A stretch of 13,976 bases of DNA from Funneliformis mosseae (GCA_910592005.1 CAJVPP010002656.1:1-13976), one strand, 5' to 3'. Positions 1 to 8,344 are shown, counted from the first letter of the stretch. Numbers and translations: made by a program. The notes: a model not told the origin generated them from the letters alone.

Positions 1-130
1 ATCCTACATACCTTTAATTTAAAGTACTTATTTATTATATGTAACTAAAATTTACAATTATGCACAATCATGCGAGTCAAATATGCAAGTTTATGCGAGT
101 CATTTTCAGAACTCTAATGATAGTTTCATC

Positions 131-280
131 ATTTTAATCGAATGATTTTTTTATCGTTTGTTTGAAATGATAATTTAATTGTTCTAATCGAACGATTCTC
201 TTATCATTTGTTTGGAATGATAATTTAATCATTCCAATCAAACGATTTTCTTATTGTTCATTTGGAATAATAACTTCAAT
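131..280. repeat. Tandem repeat, three 50-base units
   Basis: Three consecutive 50-base units start at 131, 181 and 231. Each carries an AATCGAACGATT-like core at its fifth to sixth base, followed by TTATCRTTTGTTTGGAATGATAATTTAAT with scattered substitutions; a decayed fourth start follows at 281. Most differences between units are transitions. The units contain small inner palindromes built from AATCATT/AATGATT. No coding potential is visible. It is a minisatellite-like array of unknown role. Confidence 0.85.
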
Positions 281-321
281 CGTTTTAAAAGAATAATAAA
301 TATAATTGTTCCAAACGATTC

Positions 322-498
322 AAAATTTCAGATTAATCTGAAATTTTCGGTTCAGTTCAGATTTTTTTTGGTTCAGATTAGATTTATAATCGGAAAAAAA
401 TCTAAACTGAACTGAAAATTTTCAGATTGAATTTTTTGCAATTCGAAAACGAACCGAAGTTGATCTGAACTGAAAATTTTCAAATTAATCTAAACCAT
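322..498. repeat. Palindrome cluster built on a CTGAACTGAAAATTTTCAG motif
   Basis: A perfect 26-base palindrome spans 322-347 (centre GATTAATC). It overlaps a larger imperfect hairpin: GAAATTTTCGGTTCAGTTCAG near 340-360 pairs with CTAAACTGAACTGAAAATTTTC near 403-424. A further copy of CTGAACTGAAAATTTTCA lies near 465-483. The pattern resembles the core of a decayed MITE or a nested palindromic repeat. No flanking target duplication could be assigned. The rest of 481-875 shows no gene or RNA that I can support. Confidence 0.6.
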
Positions 499-875
499 TC
501 AGAGCTTATTATACACTACACTCAAAATACACGATCATCATGCAAATAATTTTGTGAATATATTTTTTAGCATTCTGTATAATTCAATAATTATGCTTTT
601 TATATAAGTTAAAGTTGAAAAATTGTTGCCAGTTAATATTACAAATTATTCATTTTCTCAAATTATAATTAAAAATATTATTTAGAAGTGTTTTATTATC
701 CCAAAACATAGGTAAACATATAGGAATTCATTGTTTATTAATAGTATTTTATCATTAGATATTATAAACCAAATAGCTGTATTCTACGATATTTTTTATA
801 AAATCTTACATTTTCCTATGCTTCTACTAGAGTAAAACTAAAAAAATATTGGCTCATTATAATCCTTTTGATATA

Positions 876-1220
876 CTAAAATTTTACAATTTTTAGGTCA
901 CATTTTTTGAACAAATAAACTGCTACGGCAGTTGGCGAAAGGTCTGAATATACACATTCATGGCCAAATTTAATCTCGTATAGAGGCTTTTCATTATAAT
1001 AATTTATAGAACAAGTAACAGTTTTCATATTCTTTCCATAAGTTGTTTCTACAATATAATTGTCAGGAATTGGATAATGATTCGGCATTCTAGTATATGC
1101 AAGATAAGGTGGATAAAAACCTTCTTCTATGATATAATATTGAAAACTTCTTGTTTGTGATTTCCATGTAATAGTACGATTCATAAGGAAATTTGAAACT
1201 TCTTCACCTATTTCCTTCAT
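876..1220 (-). CDS. Hypothetical protein, 114 aa
   Basis: This is the longest uninterrupted ATG-to-stop frame in the window and the only one above 100 codons with a balanced residue mix. The start is the Met of MKEIGEEVSNFLMNR; the stop is TAG at 876-878. The protein is rich in Tyr, Lys and Glu. It has a probable N-terminal helix, then alternating hydrophobic and aromatic stretches that suggest beta strands, and a C-terminal SPTAVAVYLFKKC segment at about residues 91-103 that looks like a helix packed on a sheet. There is no signal peptide or membrane segment. I do not recognise a named domain. The SPTAxAxxL-type segment loosely recalls a repeated, uncharacterised Glomeromycotina family, but that is from memory and weak. 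Related proteins may be longer, so a missing 3' exon is possible. A TATA-like box lies about 50 bases upstream. Confidence 0.55.
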   Translation of the reverse strand: MKEIGEEVSNFLMNRTITWKSQTRSFQYYIIEEGFYPPYLAYTRMPNHYPIPDNYIVETTYGKNMKTVTCSINYYNEKPLYEIKFGHECVYSDLSPTAVAVYLFKKCDLKIVKF

Positions 1221-1270
1221 TTTATGTATTTATGTAAGTTAATTCAATAAATGGAAAGAACGAAATATTT

Positions 1271-1374
1271 TATTATATAAGAGTTTAACGAAAGTACACT
1301 ACTATCACTGACAATAACACTGACACCAACTAAGAGATAGAGGATAAGGTAAAGGTAGGTAGGAGAGGAATCTA
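1271..1374 (-). promoter_or_regulatory. Core-promoter-like region for the 114-aa gene
   Basis: Read on the minus strand, TTATATAATA (1271-1280) lies about 50 bases before the ATG at 1220. Farther upstream is a pyrimidine-rich tract (1331-1374; on the plus strand it is purine-rich with GGTAGGTAGGAGAGG). TATA-like and CT-rich blocks in this order are common in fungal promoters. In DNA this AT-rich a TATA match alone is weak, so the support is mainly the position. Confidence 0.35.
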
Positions 1375-1438
1375 CCTCAAGGAATAAAGGTTGTTTAAAT
1401 AATTTTTTTTCAAACAAACAAAAAAAAGATTTAGATCT

Positions 1439-1725
1439 GCCGCGACGGCACAGTCAGGTGCATAATGAAATTTTTTTTTCTACTATTATGTATTCTCTAT
1501 TCCTATTGATTGTTGATTATAGATTTAATTAATAATAAATAAATTAATTAATAATTATTGATTTTATAGGTTAGATAAGTAGATTTACCACTTAGGTTTA
1601 TTGCAAAGGCGCAGTCAGGTATGTTATTTTATTGTTAATTAATATTCTTTTTGATTTTATAGGTTAGGGCCGATTCCGCCCTTTAGGACGCGGCACTTCG
1701 GATGGACCTTTCGGCTCGTCACGGC
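1439..1725 (+). repeat. GC-rich element with two intron-like inserts and short inverted ends
   Basis: An island far richer in G+C than its surroundings. It begins with GCCGCGACG (1439-1447) and ends with the near-complementary CGTCACGGC (1717-1725). GGCRCAGTCAGGT occurs at 1447-1459 and 1608-1620. GATTTTATAGGTTAG occurs at 1560-1574 and 1653-1667. Between each pair lies AT-rich DNA that starts GT and ends TTTTATAG: 1458-1569 (GTGCAT start, 112 bases) and 1619-1662 (GTATGT start, 44 bases). Both inserts thus have donor and acceptor contexts CAGTCAG|GT and TATAG|GTTAG. No long reading frame crosses the element. It may be a spliced non-coding transcript, a SINE-like repeat, or a repeat carrying introner-like inserts. 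AGGGC/GCCCT near 1665-1681 can form a five-pair stem but does not make a tRNA. Confidence 0.45.
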
Positions 1726-1746
1726 AATAACTTAATAAAGGATATA

Positions 1747-1928
1747 CAGTCAACCCTCTCTAAATGCACACACTATATATTTTCTCTCTAAATGCACGCT
1801 CTTATTCAGTCCCAAGCATATAGAATTCATATAAAAATTTTCTCTTTAAATGCACACCCTCTTTAAATGCACATTTTTTAAAATTTTCACTATGGTCCCG
1901 AGGGGGTGCATTTAGAGAGGGTTGACTG
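1747..1928. mobile_element. pogo/mariner-type MITE, 182 bases
   Basis: Perfect 23-base inverted ends are seen: CAGTCAACCCTCTCTAAATG plus CAC at 1747-1769 and its reverse complement at 1906-1928. The element is flanked by TA on both sides (1745-1746 and 1929-1930), the target duplication of the Tc1/mariner superfamily. Ends starting CAGT are typical of the pogo/Tigger branch. Inside are further copies of CTCTNTAAATGCAC (near 1784-1797, 1841-1854 and 1859-1871), which look like sub-terminal transposase-binding repeats. There is no transposase frame, so the element is non-autonomous. The intact ends suggest fairly recent movement compared with the surrounding debris. Confidence 0.9.
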
Positions 1929-1957
1929 TATTACAATTAAAGCAGTATAATAACCAT

Positions 1958-1989
1958 AACTAGCGGCGACAAAGTCGCCTAATCTAGTT
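1958..1989. repeat. GC-rich stem-loop
   Basis: GGCGAC (1965-1970) pairs with GTCGCC (1974-1979) around an AAA loop. An outer stem is formed by AACTAG (1958-1963) and CTAGTT (1984-1989). It lies 30 bases from the MITE. No T-run follows, so it is not a typical pol III terminator. It may be the remnant of another palindromic repeat. Confidence 0.6.
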
Positions 1990-3415
1990 GATAATAATAA
2001 AAATAACGAATGGTGATAACAAAATTTGAAAGCAACCAAAAAAAATATCAAAAAATTTTTTCCGATTCAAATTATCACCTTTTATTTAAAAACTAGTTAA
2101 AATACAATACAGTCGAGTGATCTTTTGGAGTAAAATTTTAAAAGTTCAACATATTGAACTTTATTAGCAAAACATGCTCCTTAAAACTAATAAACCCCTA
2201 TTTATATTATAAGAAATAAATGATGACGGGTTATCGAATATAATAATTCGAAAATTATAATCGAAAATCGTAACTTTGATTCGATTCCAAAATTATCAAC
2301 TCCTTTTGGATCTATTGCTGCAACTGAAGTTCTGAATTGAGGAAACTATTAAGCTTTTTTAGTTTAATTTTCTGGAAGATTATTATCACTTAAAATTCGA
2401 TTTATCCGATTTCGACTTTGGCCAAAATTTTTTAATTCTGACTTGAATTAAAGAATTCGTCATTTTATGGAAATTGAAACCGATCGTTATAATTGAATTT
2501 GCAGAAATCTAATACAAAATCATAATTAAACACATTTTGAATTAATATTAAAATTTTGTAAAGTTTATATTCTTTATCTTTTGTAAAAGACGCGAGATTC
2601 TCCTTATTGATAATTATTAAATATTGTGATTTAGATATTTAGTATCACATATAAATGTAAAATTGTATCATATCCATATTTAACTATCTAATACAAACTT
2701 AGAATGATATAATTGTCCTAAAAATAAGAAATAATGAGTCATCCAAACTTCATAAAACTTGCCGAGTTATTCAAGACATTTGCTTGCAGTAAAATTTTTC
2801 TTTTTAAATAAAATATCTAAAACCGTGATTTGAAATAAACACGTCATATTATTGAAAATATTTTGATTTAATAGCATCCTAATTAATGACTTAGAATTCG
2901 AATCCAAATAGAAAATATTTATTTTTTATATCCTTTTTTTGATGAATAAAAACGATAACAATTCAAAAATTATACATATCCTATGTAATGTCTTTAAATT
3001 AGTGATTGTTTTTTTTTTACAGATACGAAATATAATCAATTTTGCAAAAAAAATAGTCAAAGAATTTGCTACGTTATGCAACTATTCACCGAAAATTTAT
3101 ACTTTAATGGTAAAGCCTTCAAAAAAAATTTTTACCTTATATATATTTACACAGTATTATATAAAAAAAATATCAAAAAGCCTCCATGAAATAACGGTTC
3201 TGCCATACAACAATAAATAATAATAAGCTTTAGATTTACAATTATTTTTTCCTATTCTCCTTTTTTATATTATCTCCTTCTTTCTCACTTTAATCATTGA
3301 TAAAAAAAAAAAAAAAAGTACTTCTTGTGCTTCTAACAAGACTTTTTCAAGTTTTTTTCAAAAAGAAATTACTATAAGTAAGGCTTAATTTAGAAGCAAT
3401 AAAATCAATATCGCC
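1990..3415. other. Intergenic AT-rich DNA without a supportable gene
   Basis: No frame here has convincing protein character. A 93-codon plus-strand frame at 2939-3220 is dominated by Ile, Lys, Asn and Phe with no motif, and is judged a chance frame. TTCGAWT-type short repeats are scattered over 2230-2480. A 16-base poly(A) run lies at 3302-3317; it could be a slipped homopolymer or the tail of an old retroposed copy, but no source sequence is recognisable before it. Confidence 0.6.
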
Positions 3416-4356
3416 ATGAACAACAACCGAGATTTGAAAGGCCAAAATTTCGAGAACTTGAGAGAATCAACGAAGAGGATATTCGCGGCTGTAAATTCCA
3501 ATATTTTTTTTTTTTCGTTAAAACAATTATACGGGACATGATTACAAATATTCAAGAAGAACTGTAGCTGCTCCTGGTGTGACTCTTTTACTTGCTACTA
3601 CTAAAATATATATATAAATTATGACAAAATGAATTGTTGATTATAAATACATTATTTCTAATTACCCCCGTTTTCATTTTACGTGATTGGGAATGCATAT
3701 TTATTCTTACAAAATAATACAGAATACATCCTTCGTTTTCTTTGCATCAAGTTAGCTGATTTGCCATCTTAAGTTGATTAGGTTTATGTCATCGGTATTA
3801 TAACAAGTAAAATCATTTCTACTTGAATGAACCTTATCTCTAATTTTTTGTTGTTCTTATAGTTAATCAATGCAGTAGCAACAAGGGTAGTACAAATAAC
3901 ATTCCATAATTACTGTGATTCAGAATATCTTGTCTTGAATATTAACGAGAACTTTTTATATTTCAACTTATTTTTTCATTTCTTCTAAAATTTGTGATAA
4001 TATCTCCAAAGAATTTACACGCGAGGGATTTCTAATTTGTCATTTACCTAAGATATTTATGAACTTGAAATCTGCAAAAGTTAAAAATTCTGCTTTTGTG
4101 ATCCTGATGTATCAGAAGATGTAAAATTTAATTACAGAACGGAAGTTGCCCTGTTCTTCATATTAAATTATCAGATTAGTTTCTATTGTTTAAATATCCC
4201 GGACATTGATTTTTTGAACATGAACGAGGTCTGTCCCATGACAACACTTGGGTAAGCATTTTAAGCTCTTTCCTTTCCTATAGAATTTTTATAGTTGTTG
4301 TTGATTCCCGGGATTTATTAAAATCTCTCGGATGGATTTCAGTTGATTTATTTTGA
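3416..4356 (+). pseudogene. Possible decayed or many-exon gene, product unrecognised
   Basis: Several plus-strand stretches with protein-like composition follow one another in different frames. 3416-3541 starts with ATG and encodes MNNNRDLKGQNFENLRESTK and more. 3531-3617 includes RRTVAAPGVTLLLATTK. 3662-3772 is a 36-codon frame with YVIGNAYLFLQNNTEYILRF. 3863-3988 includes VVQITFHNYCDSEYLVLNI. 4085-4255 includes DPDVSEDVKFNYRTEVALFF. 4284-4356 includes IVVVDSRDLLKSLGWISVDL. The last two join in phase across GTAAGC...CTATAG (4252-4283), but 32 bases is short for a fungal intron. A plausible intron also ends at CTTATAG (3862). I recognise no domain. It may be a multi-exon gene, an indel-broken pseudogene, or in part chance, since this stretch has fewer stops by composition. 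Confidence 0.3.
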
Positions 4357-4399
4357 TATTTTCAACAGTGACATAATTTATATGTGAGGTAAGCTATTA

Positions 4400-5478
4400 A
4401 ATCACGTTACAGATCATATCTTTACTATGTTCGTAATAGCAGATAAGGACCGACCAATTGAATTAATACGGCAATTCCTGGGATCAACCCAACACCTTTA
4501 AAAGATCTTAATTTTAATGGAGAAGGATTATTAAGAAGTGGCTGAAAATTTTGAATTGTTAATCCTATACAATTAATAAATTGAAGTGATCTAAGTTGTT
4601 TAAGGGATTTAAAACCATCAAATGGCATGATAGCTGCAAAATTACAAGTTTCAAACTTGATTGAAATTAACGAATTGGGCAAATTTTCAATAGCAATTGG
4701 TGTTTTGTAAACCTTAAGAGATAAAAGTTGGGATTGTGAATGAATCAAATTTGTTAAACTTTGTCTAGATGAACTAATATTAATTTTAAGGTGTTTGATT
4801 GTAGATGATAATGGTAAGGAAGTTAAATAGGATTGGAATAATCATCAAAAGATGAATTTAACGTAGGCTTTTTAAGGTCAGATATCAACTCTGGATGATC
4901 CAAAATTATTTTGGACATAGGTAATAAATGACTGAAACTATAATTTGTTCCCATAGTTAACTCATTTAAGGAAACTTTCTGATCTATGAAGATCTTAACT
5001 AATGAAATACAAAGAAATTCTATCACTTTTTCAGCATACAGAGGGTTTTTTTATATGTACCTCCTCATATTTTTCAAGAAAAGTTATTTTCTTTGATTTG
5101 ATTCCTCGAAAAGGTCTAGGAATAAAACGTTTATTTACCCAACTTAATTTATGTACTTCGACTCATGTTAGATTCAATACTTTAATAAATCTGGATAATT
5201 AAATAAACGTTTTTTAAATGTGGGTGAATGAAATATAATTCCAAGTTCCTTTAATTTTTCTTTATCATCTTGACTTAAGAATAGCAAATAAGTATTAAGA
5301 AGGTTATAAGAATAACCTCTTGAACTTATAACGGAAAAAAGATCACCCAAAGTATGGGAATTGCAACCCGACATAAAATTTGCTAAAATGCACGAATGAA
5401 GTGATTTTACAATGTCGTAAATAGTGTATAATCAAATCGGTTATTTCTTTTATTTTACCGTAAAATATGCCATTTCAT
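4400..5478 (-). pseudogene. F-box/LRR-type protein pseudogene
   Basis: The reading runs from about 5478 down to 4425 and is broken several times. In order: an F-box-like N-terminus (EITDLIIHYLRHCK at about 5447-5406, then HSCILANFM, then CRVAIPILW, each in another frame); then RGYSYNLLNTYLLFLSQDD and FNYPDLLKY, ending in a stop at 5174. After a shift come VEVHKLSWVNKRF and FLEKYEEVHIKKPSVC with TGA codons, then IEFLCISLVKIFIDQKVSLN (to 4823), then after a shift near 4826 a leucine-rich part including NLPNSLISIKFETCNF and FKSLKQLRSLQFINC (to 4425). The CILxxxxxCRVAIPILW pattern and the spacing match the F-box proteins expanded in Rhizophagus, which act as substrate receptors of SCF ubiquitin ligases. 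At least six frame breaks exclude a working product. The damage is mostly one-base indels. The C-terminus seems truncated, as the family usually continues. Confidence 0.75.
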
Positions 5479-5517
5479 TTGAAGAGAAATTAAAAAGTTT
5501 TTTTTATATGATTTTCA

Positions 5518-5869
5518 TTATATAATTTTTTTTTGTTTCACTAAATCAATCAGTTCTAACCATATATGAGAAATCATTCCAACAGCTGCGCCATTCCAAA
5601 ATTCATATAAATACATTGCTCTCAAAAATTTCATAATTTTTTTAACAAAGACCGTTAAAACGATTGCAAGATGTTTAGATAATCGTTTTTGTATTTTAGT
5701 TGGACTTTGTTATGAAACGATCCGATCTAGACCGAAAAACCATAGGACCGGTCTTAACCATCTTTTTTTGGACGATCGACAGGATCGGTCTTTTTATATA
5801 AAGATGGTTTATTTAGGCTCAAATATATTAATATCAAAGCATGAAGAGAATAACTGGACTGGCATATAA
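5518..5869. other. Overlapping open frames on both strands, one probably coding
   Basis: Minus strand: a frame from about 5709 (after a stop) to TAA at 5518-5520 encodes about 63 residues, with a Met at 5634. It includes LSKHLAIVLTVFVKKIMKFL and EFWNGAAVGMISHIWLELID, a basic, helix-rich sequence. Plus strand: a frame of 99 codons without ATG at its head runs 5570-5869 and includes YKYIALKNFIIFLTKTVKTI and LISKHEENNWTG; it crosses the palindromic repeat at 5715-5815. Its end lies next to the plus-strand gene relic at 5841, in a different frame. Only one strand is likely to be real. The minus frame has the more natural protein character, while the plus frame has the better context. I recognise neither. 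Confidence 0.3.
5715..5815. repeat. Palindromic GACCGGTC-type repeat
   Basis: AACCATCTTT (5757-5766) and AAAGATGGTT (5800-5809) are inverted, enclosing AGGATCGGTCTT, which nearly repeats AGGACCGGTCTT just to the left (5745-5756). GACCGGTC is itself a palindrome. The stretch is richer in G+C than its surroundings. It looks like a small non-autonomous repeat or its remnant; the ends and the target site are unclear. Confidence 0.5.
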
Positions 5870-6771
5870 ATTAAACTTTTCTGTTTCTAACGCCCATACA
5901 GACATAATGAGAAATGGAAATTCAATTATTGTGGTTTAAATTTCTCAGTGATGGTCAATTACAAAGCTAGTAACTCAATTTAATCCTTATAATGTTGAAT
6001 TTCTAGTAAGTTATTCCTGGGCTAATGTTTGTTGAGTAATTGACTTTTTTTTTAGATTCCTTCGGTAAAATTGATTCTATATATTATACAATTTAAAAGT
6101 TTTTGCGTGTGCTCTACAGGTAAAAAAAAGGGTTTATATGGAACTTTTTATGTTTTTAAATACAATAATTGTTTATAACAAAATAGTTTTTCGTTTATAA
6201 ATGAAAGGATATACTTTTTTCAAGAAAAAATAAAAAATTTTTTATAAATATTGAAAAATTACGATCAATTCGATACATTGTTAGAAAAAGAGCCGCGTAA
6301 TGATTAGGTATAAACAAGTACGTAGAGCAGTCTCGAATTAAAATGTAACTCTATATTTGTGATATAAGCTTTTGTTTTTTTTTAAAAAAAAAAATTTGAA
6401 TACGCTCACACATTAATAATAAGTTTACCTTTTTGTGTTATAAGATTAATAAACTTAACAAATTTTATTTTTAGACGAATTTCTGGAAAGAAAATTTTTA
6501 ACGAACATATTAATATATTCATAGAAGATTTATACAATAAAAAGCAATATTTAATGCCTCCTCAATTTATCAATTATATGCTAAAAAACTATATTTTGAT
6601 AATAACTATAACTCTTCTATAATTTATCTGAGAAGAATCTCAGAGGAATTGTTAATGACCTTGAATATTATCGCTCAATATACATACATAAATATAACAA
6701 TCTTATTTCAAATTATTATTAAAGGTTTGAGTCGGTTAAAGATTTTCTTTAACCGGTTATTAATCAGTTAA
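5841..6771 (+). pseudogene. Decayed spliced gene, product unrecognised
   Basis: A frame opening at ATG 5841 encodes ITGLAYKLNFSVSNAHTD and, after in-frame TAA (5937) and TGA (5949), ITKLVTQFNPYNVEFL up to 6005. A canonical intron follows: GTAAGT at 6006 to TTTTTTTTTAG at 6055, 50 bases. The second exon (6056-6119) continues in the same phase with IPSVKLILYIIQFKSF and ends at CTACAG|GTAAAA, a strong donor. A later acceptor, CTTAAC then TTTTATTTTTAG (ends 6474), opens a third exon with FNEHINIFIEDLYNKKQYLM and PPQFINYMLK. Near the A-run at 6584-6588 the frame shifts and runs on as SSIIYLRRISEELLMTLN to TAA at 6769. The link between exons two and three is not in phase, so an exon may be missing. 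I recognise no domain. Two stops plus a shift indicate a pseudogene. Its 3' end runs into the hairpin repeat at 6721. Confidence 0.45.
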
Positions 6772-6795
6772 GGTTTTTTGGCGGTTCCAACCTCT
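6721..6795. repeat. Hairpin repeat with CGGTTAAAG arms
   Basis: CGGTTAAAG (6733-6741) pairs perfectly with CTTTAACCG (6747-6755) around ATTTT. TAACCGGTTA (6750-6759) is a second palindrome. The outer parts AAAGGTTTGAG (from 6721) and CTCTAAATACCTTT (6791-6804) are roughly inverted. This suggests a small MITE-like insert, perhaps in the last exon of the plus-strand gene relic. Confidence 0.5.
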
Positions 6796-6953
6796 AAATA
6801 CCTTTAAAATTATTTTGTTTTCTGATAGCGTGAAGGTGTCCCAATAAATAATGTTTTATATCCATAAATTTTTGCACAATTTAAGTTTCAAAAATGGATA
6901 CTACTATTTCTGTATAATGTAGTTATAGCTTGTATATTCATTCATATTTTTTC

Positions 6954-7302
6954 TTATAAATTCAATATAATTTTCATATAATGTAGGAAATTAACCAGCC
7001 AATAAGGTTCAACACATTTATTTACTAGCATTTTTGTCTGCTTTGCGAGCTTTATTAGAAAGTCAGAAAATTTGATATTAAATTTTATTTCATTTGCATT
7101 ATCGACTTTTAGTAAGATTATGTTTTCCATAAATTCAAAAAAAAAGTATTTTGTATGGAAATTTTTGCAGGAAAATTGGAATAACTACAATAATCGTACG
7201 ATTTTCATAAGAATGATTAACGTTGGAGATTACTAAAACGAAAATTGTGGAGAAGAAACCCATTAACCACTTTCTAAATATTGACCAATTCATTGGTATC
7301 AT
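6954..7302 (-). pseudogene. Two abutting frames split at a nine-T run, about 115 codons together
   Basis: The first frame starts at ATG 7302 (second Met at 7293) and encodes 55 residues including MNWSIFRKWLMGFFSTIFVL and HSYENRTIIVV, ending at TGA 7135 right after nine T's (7138-7146 read on this strand). The second frame is open through the same T-run and continues from Met 7130 for 58 residues, including DNANEIKFNIKFSDFLIKLA, NKCVEPYWLVNF and LHYMKIILNL, to TAA at 6954. A one-base length change in the homopolymer would merge them, so this is either a sequencing error in a real gene or a frameshifted pseudogene. The N-terminus has a basic residue pair followed by a hydrophobic stretch, like a signal anchor or signal peptide. 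I do not recognise the product. A 76-codon plus-strand frame (7006-7236) lies opposite and is read as a shadow. Confidence 0.45.
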
Positions 7303-7920
7303 CAATTTGATCTTTTAAATGACTAATTGACAATCGTATAAACTTTTTATTGATATTTAAAATGCAATTATAAATTAAATAATGGCAATAATAAAATATA
7401 TACTTTGACTTTACAATAGAAACGAGTCATCTATCTATGGGTCGTTATTAAAATTTAGTCGTGACAAAGTAAGTCATATGATCCGTAACGTGATTTTTTA
7501 TGTCGGTAAGAATTTCGTGAGGCGCAGTCATTTCCAGCGGTAAACTATTTAACAATCATTTAAATAATTAACTAGAAATTATGTGGGTAAAAGTTTTTGT
7601 TTATGAAATCGAATTAATTTTCGTTCGTTCGATATAAAGACATAATAATAAATCAAAAGGTATTGCGACTTATATTTATGTAAATATTCCAATACCATTT
7701 ATTTGTTGTGACGAAATTGAGATTCGAAATTAAAATAATGTTATCTGAATTCCAATTTTAGTATTGAGCATATTGGTCAATTTCTGTGTGGCTATTTAAT
7801 TTCAGTTAAATTCTAATTTCAGATACAAGGAGGCCAAATTGAATTTTAGATAGAATCTGAATTTTATACAAATTATGTATTTGCTTTGATCACTTCAGTC
7901 TGAAGTTTAAAAAAATAAAT

Positions 7921-8340
7921 AACCTGAAAAAAAAGATGAAAAAGAAAAAAGTGAAAAAAAAAATCACCTAACTTATTTGCTGAAAAATCTGAATGAAAAT
8001 AAAATCGAAATTAAATAAAGTAAAGAGAAATAGAAAAAATTAAAAAAAAAAAAAAATAACAAAAAAATAAAATTAAAATGAAACTTAAATTCAATTGATT
8101 CAACAATGAAAAAATTATAAAATGATATAAAAAAAAGCTTATGTTATAACTTTAAAAATAGAAAGTAAAAAAAAAAATTCAAAAAAGAAAGAAAAGTAAA
8201 ACTTACATTAAATAGCAGCCTGAATGTAATCAAAAATCCTAAAAAAATAAAATAAAATAAAATAAAATAAACTGAAAATAAGAAAATAATATCTTTAAAG
8301 AAAAAAAAAAATCAAGAAAAATAAATAAATAAATATTAGC
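7921..8340 (+). repeat. A-rich low-complexity tract with an AAAAT microsatellite
   Basis: The plus strand is strongly purine-biased, dominated by A with isolated G (AAAAAGAAAAAAGTGAAAA and similar). A pentanucleotide array of AAAAT units lies at 8244-8271, and an AAAT-type run at 8321-8333. There is no frame of note. A shorter tract of the same character returns at about 11101-11275. Confidence 0.7.
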
Positions 8341-8344
8341 CACG

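Noticed and set aside
1608..1680. tRNA-like A box (GGCGCAGTCAGG) and B box (GGGCCGATTCC)
   Set aside because: The words are similar to pol III boxes, but no cloverleaf can be folded and the B-box alignment does not give a paired T stem. A SINE origin stays possible but unproven.
2939..3220. 93-codon plus-strand open frame
   Set aside because: Composition is Ile/Lys/Asn/Phe-rich with no motif, as expected from AT-rich non-coding DNA; there is no promoter or intron context.
4252..4283. 32-base intron GTAAGC...CTATAG
   Set aside because: The phase fits, but the length is below the usual fungal minimum; a frameshift would explain the same pattern. It is kept only as a possibility in the relic's entry.
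5002..5202. 66-codon plus-strand open frame
   Set aside because: It lies antisense to the recognisable F-box pseudogene and is its shadow.
5834..5905. Small minus-strand frame starting MSVWALETEKF
   Set aside because: It overlaps the spliced plus-strand relic, which has intron signals in phase; read as an antisense shadow.
7006..7236. 76-codon plus-strand frame without an early ATG
   Set aside because: It is antisense to two better minus-strand frames that meet at the T-run; the minus frames have Met starts and a more natural composition.
7921..8340. Purine tract as a poly(A) tail of a retrotransposon
   Set aside because: Interruptions by many other bases and a length of over 400 bases do not fit a tail; no element body is recognisable on its left.
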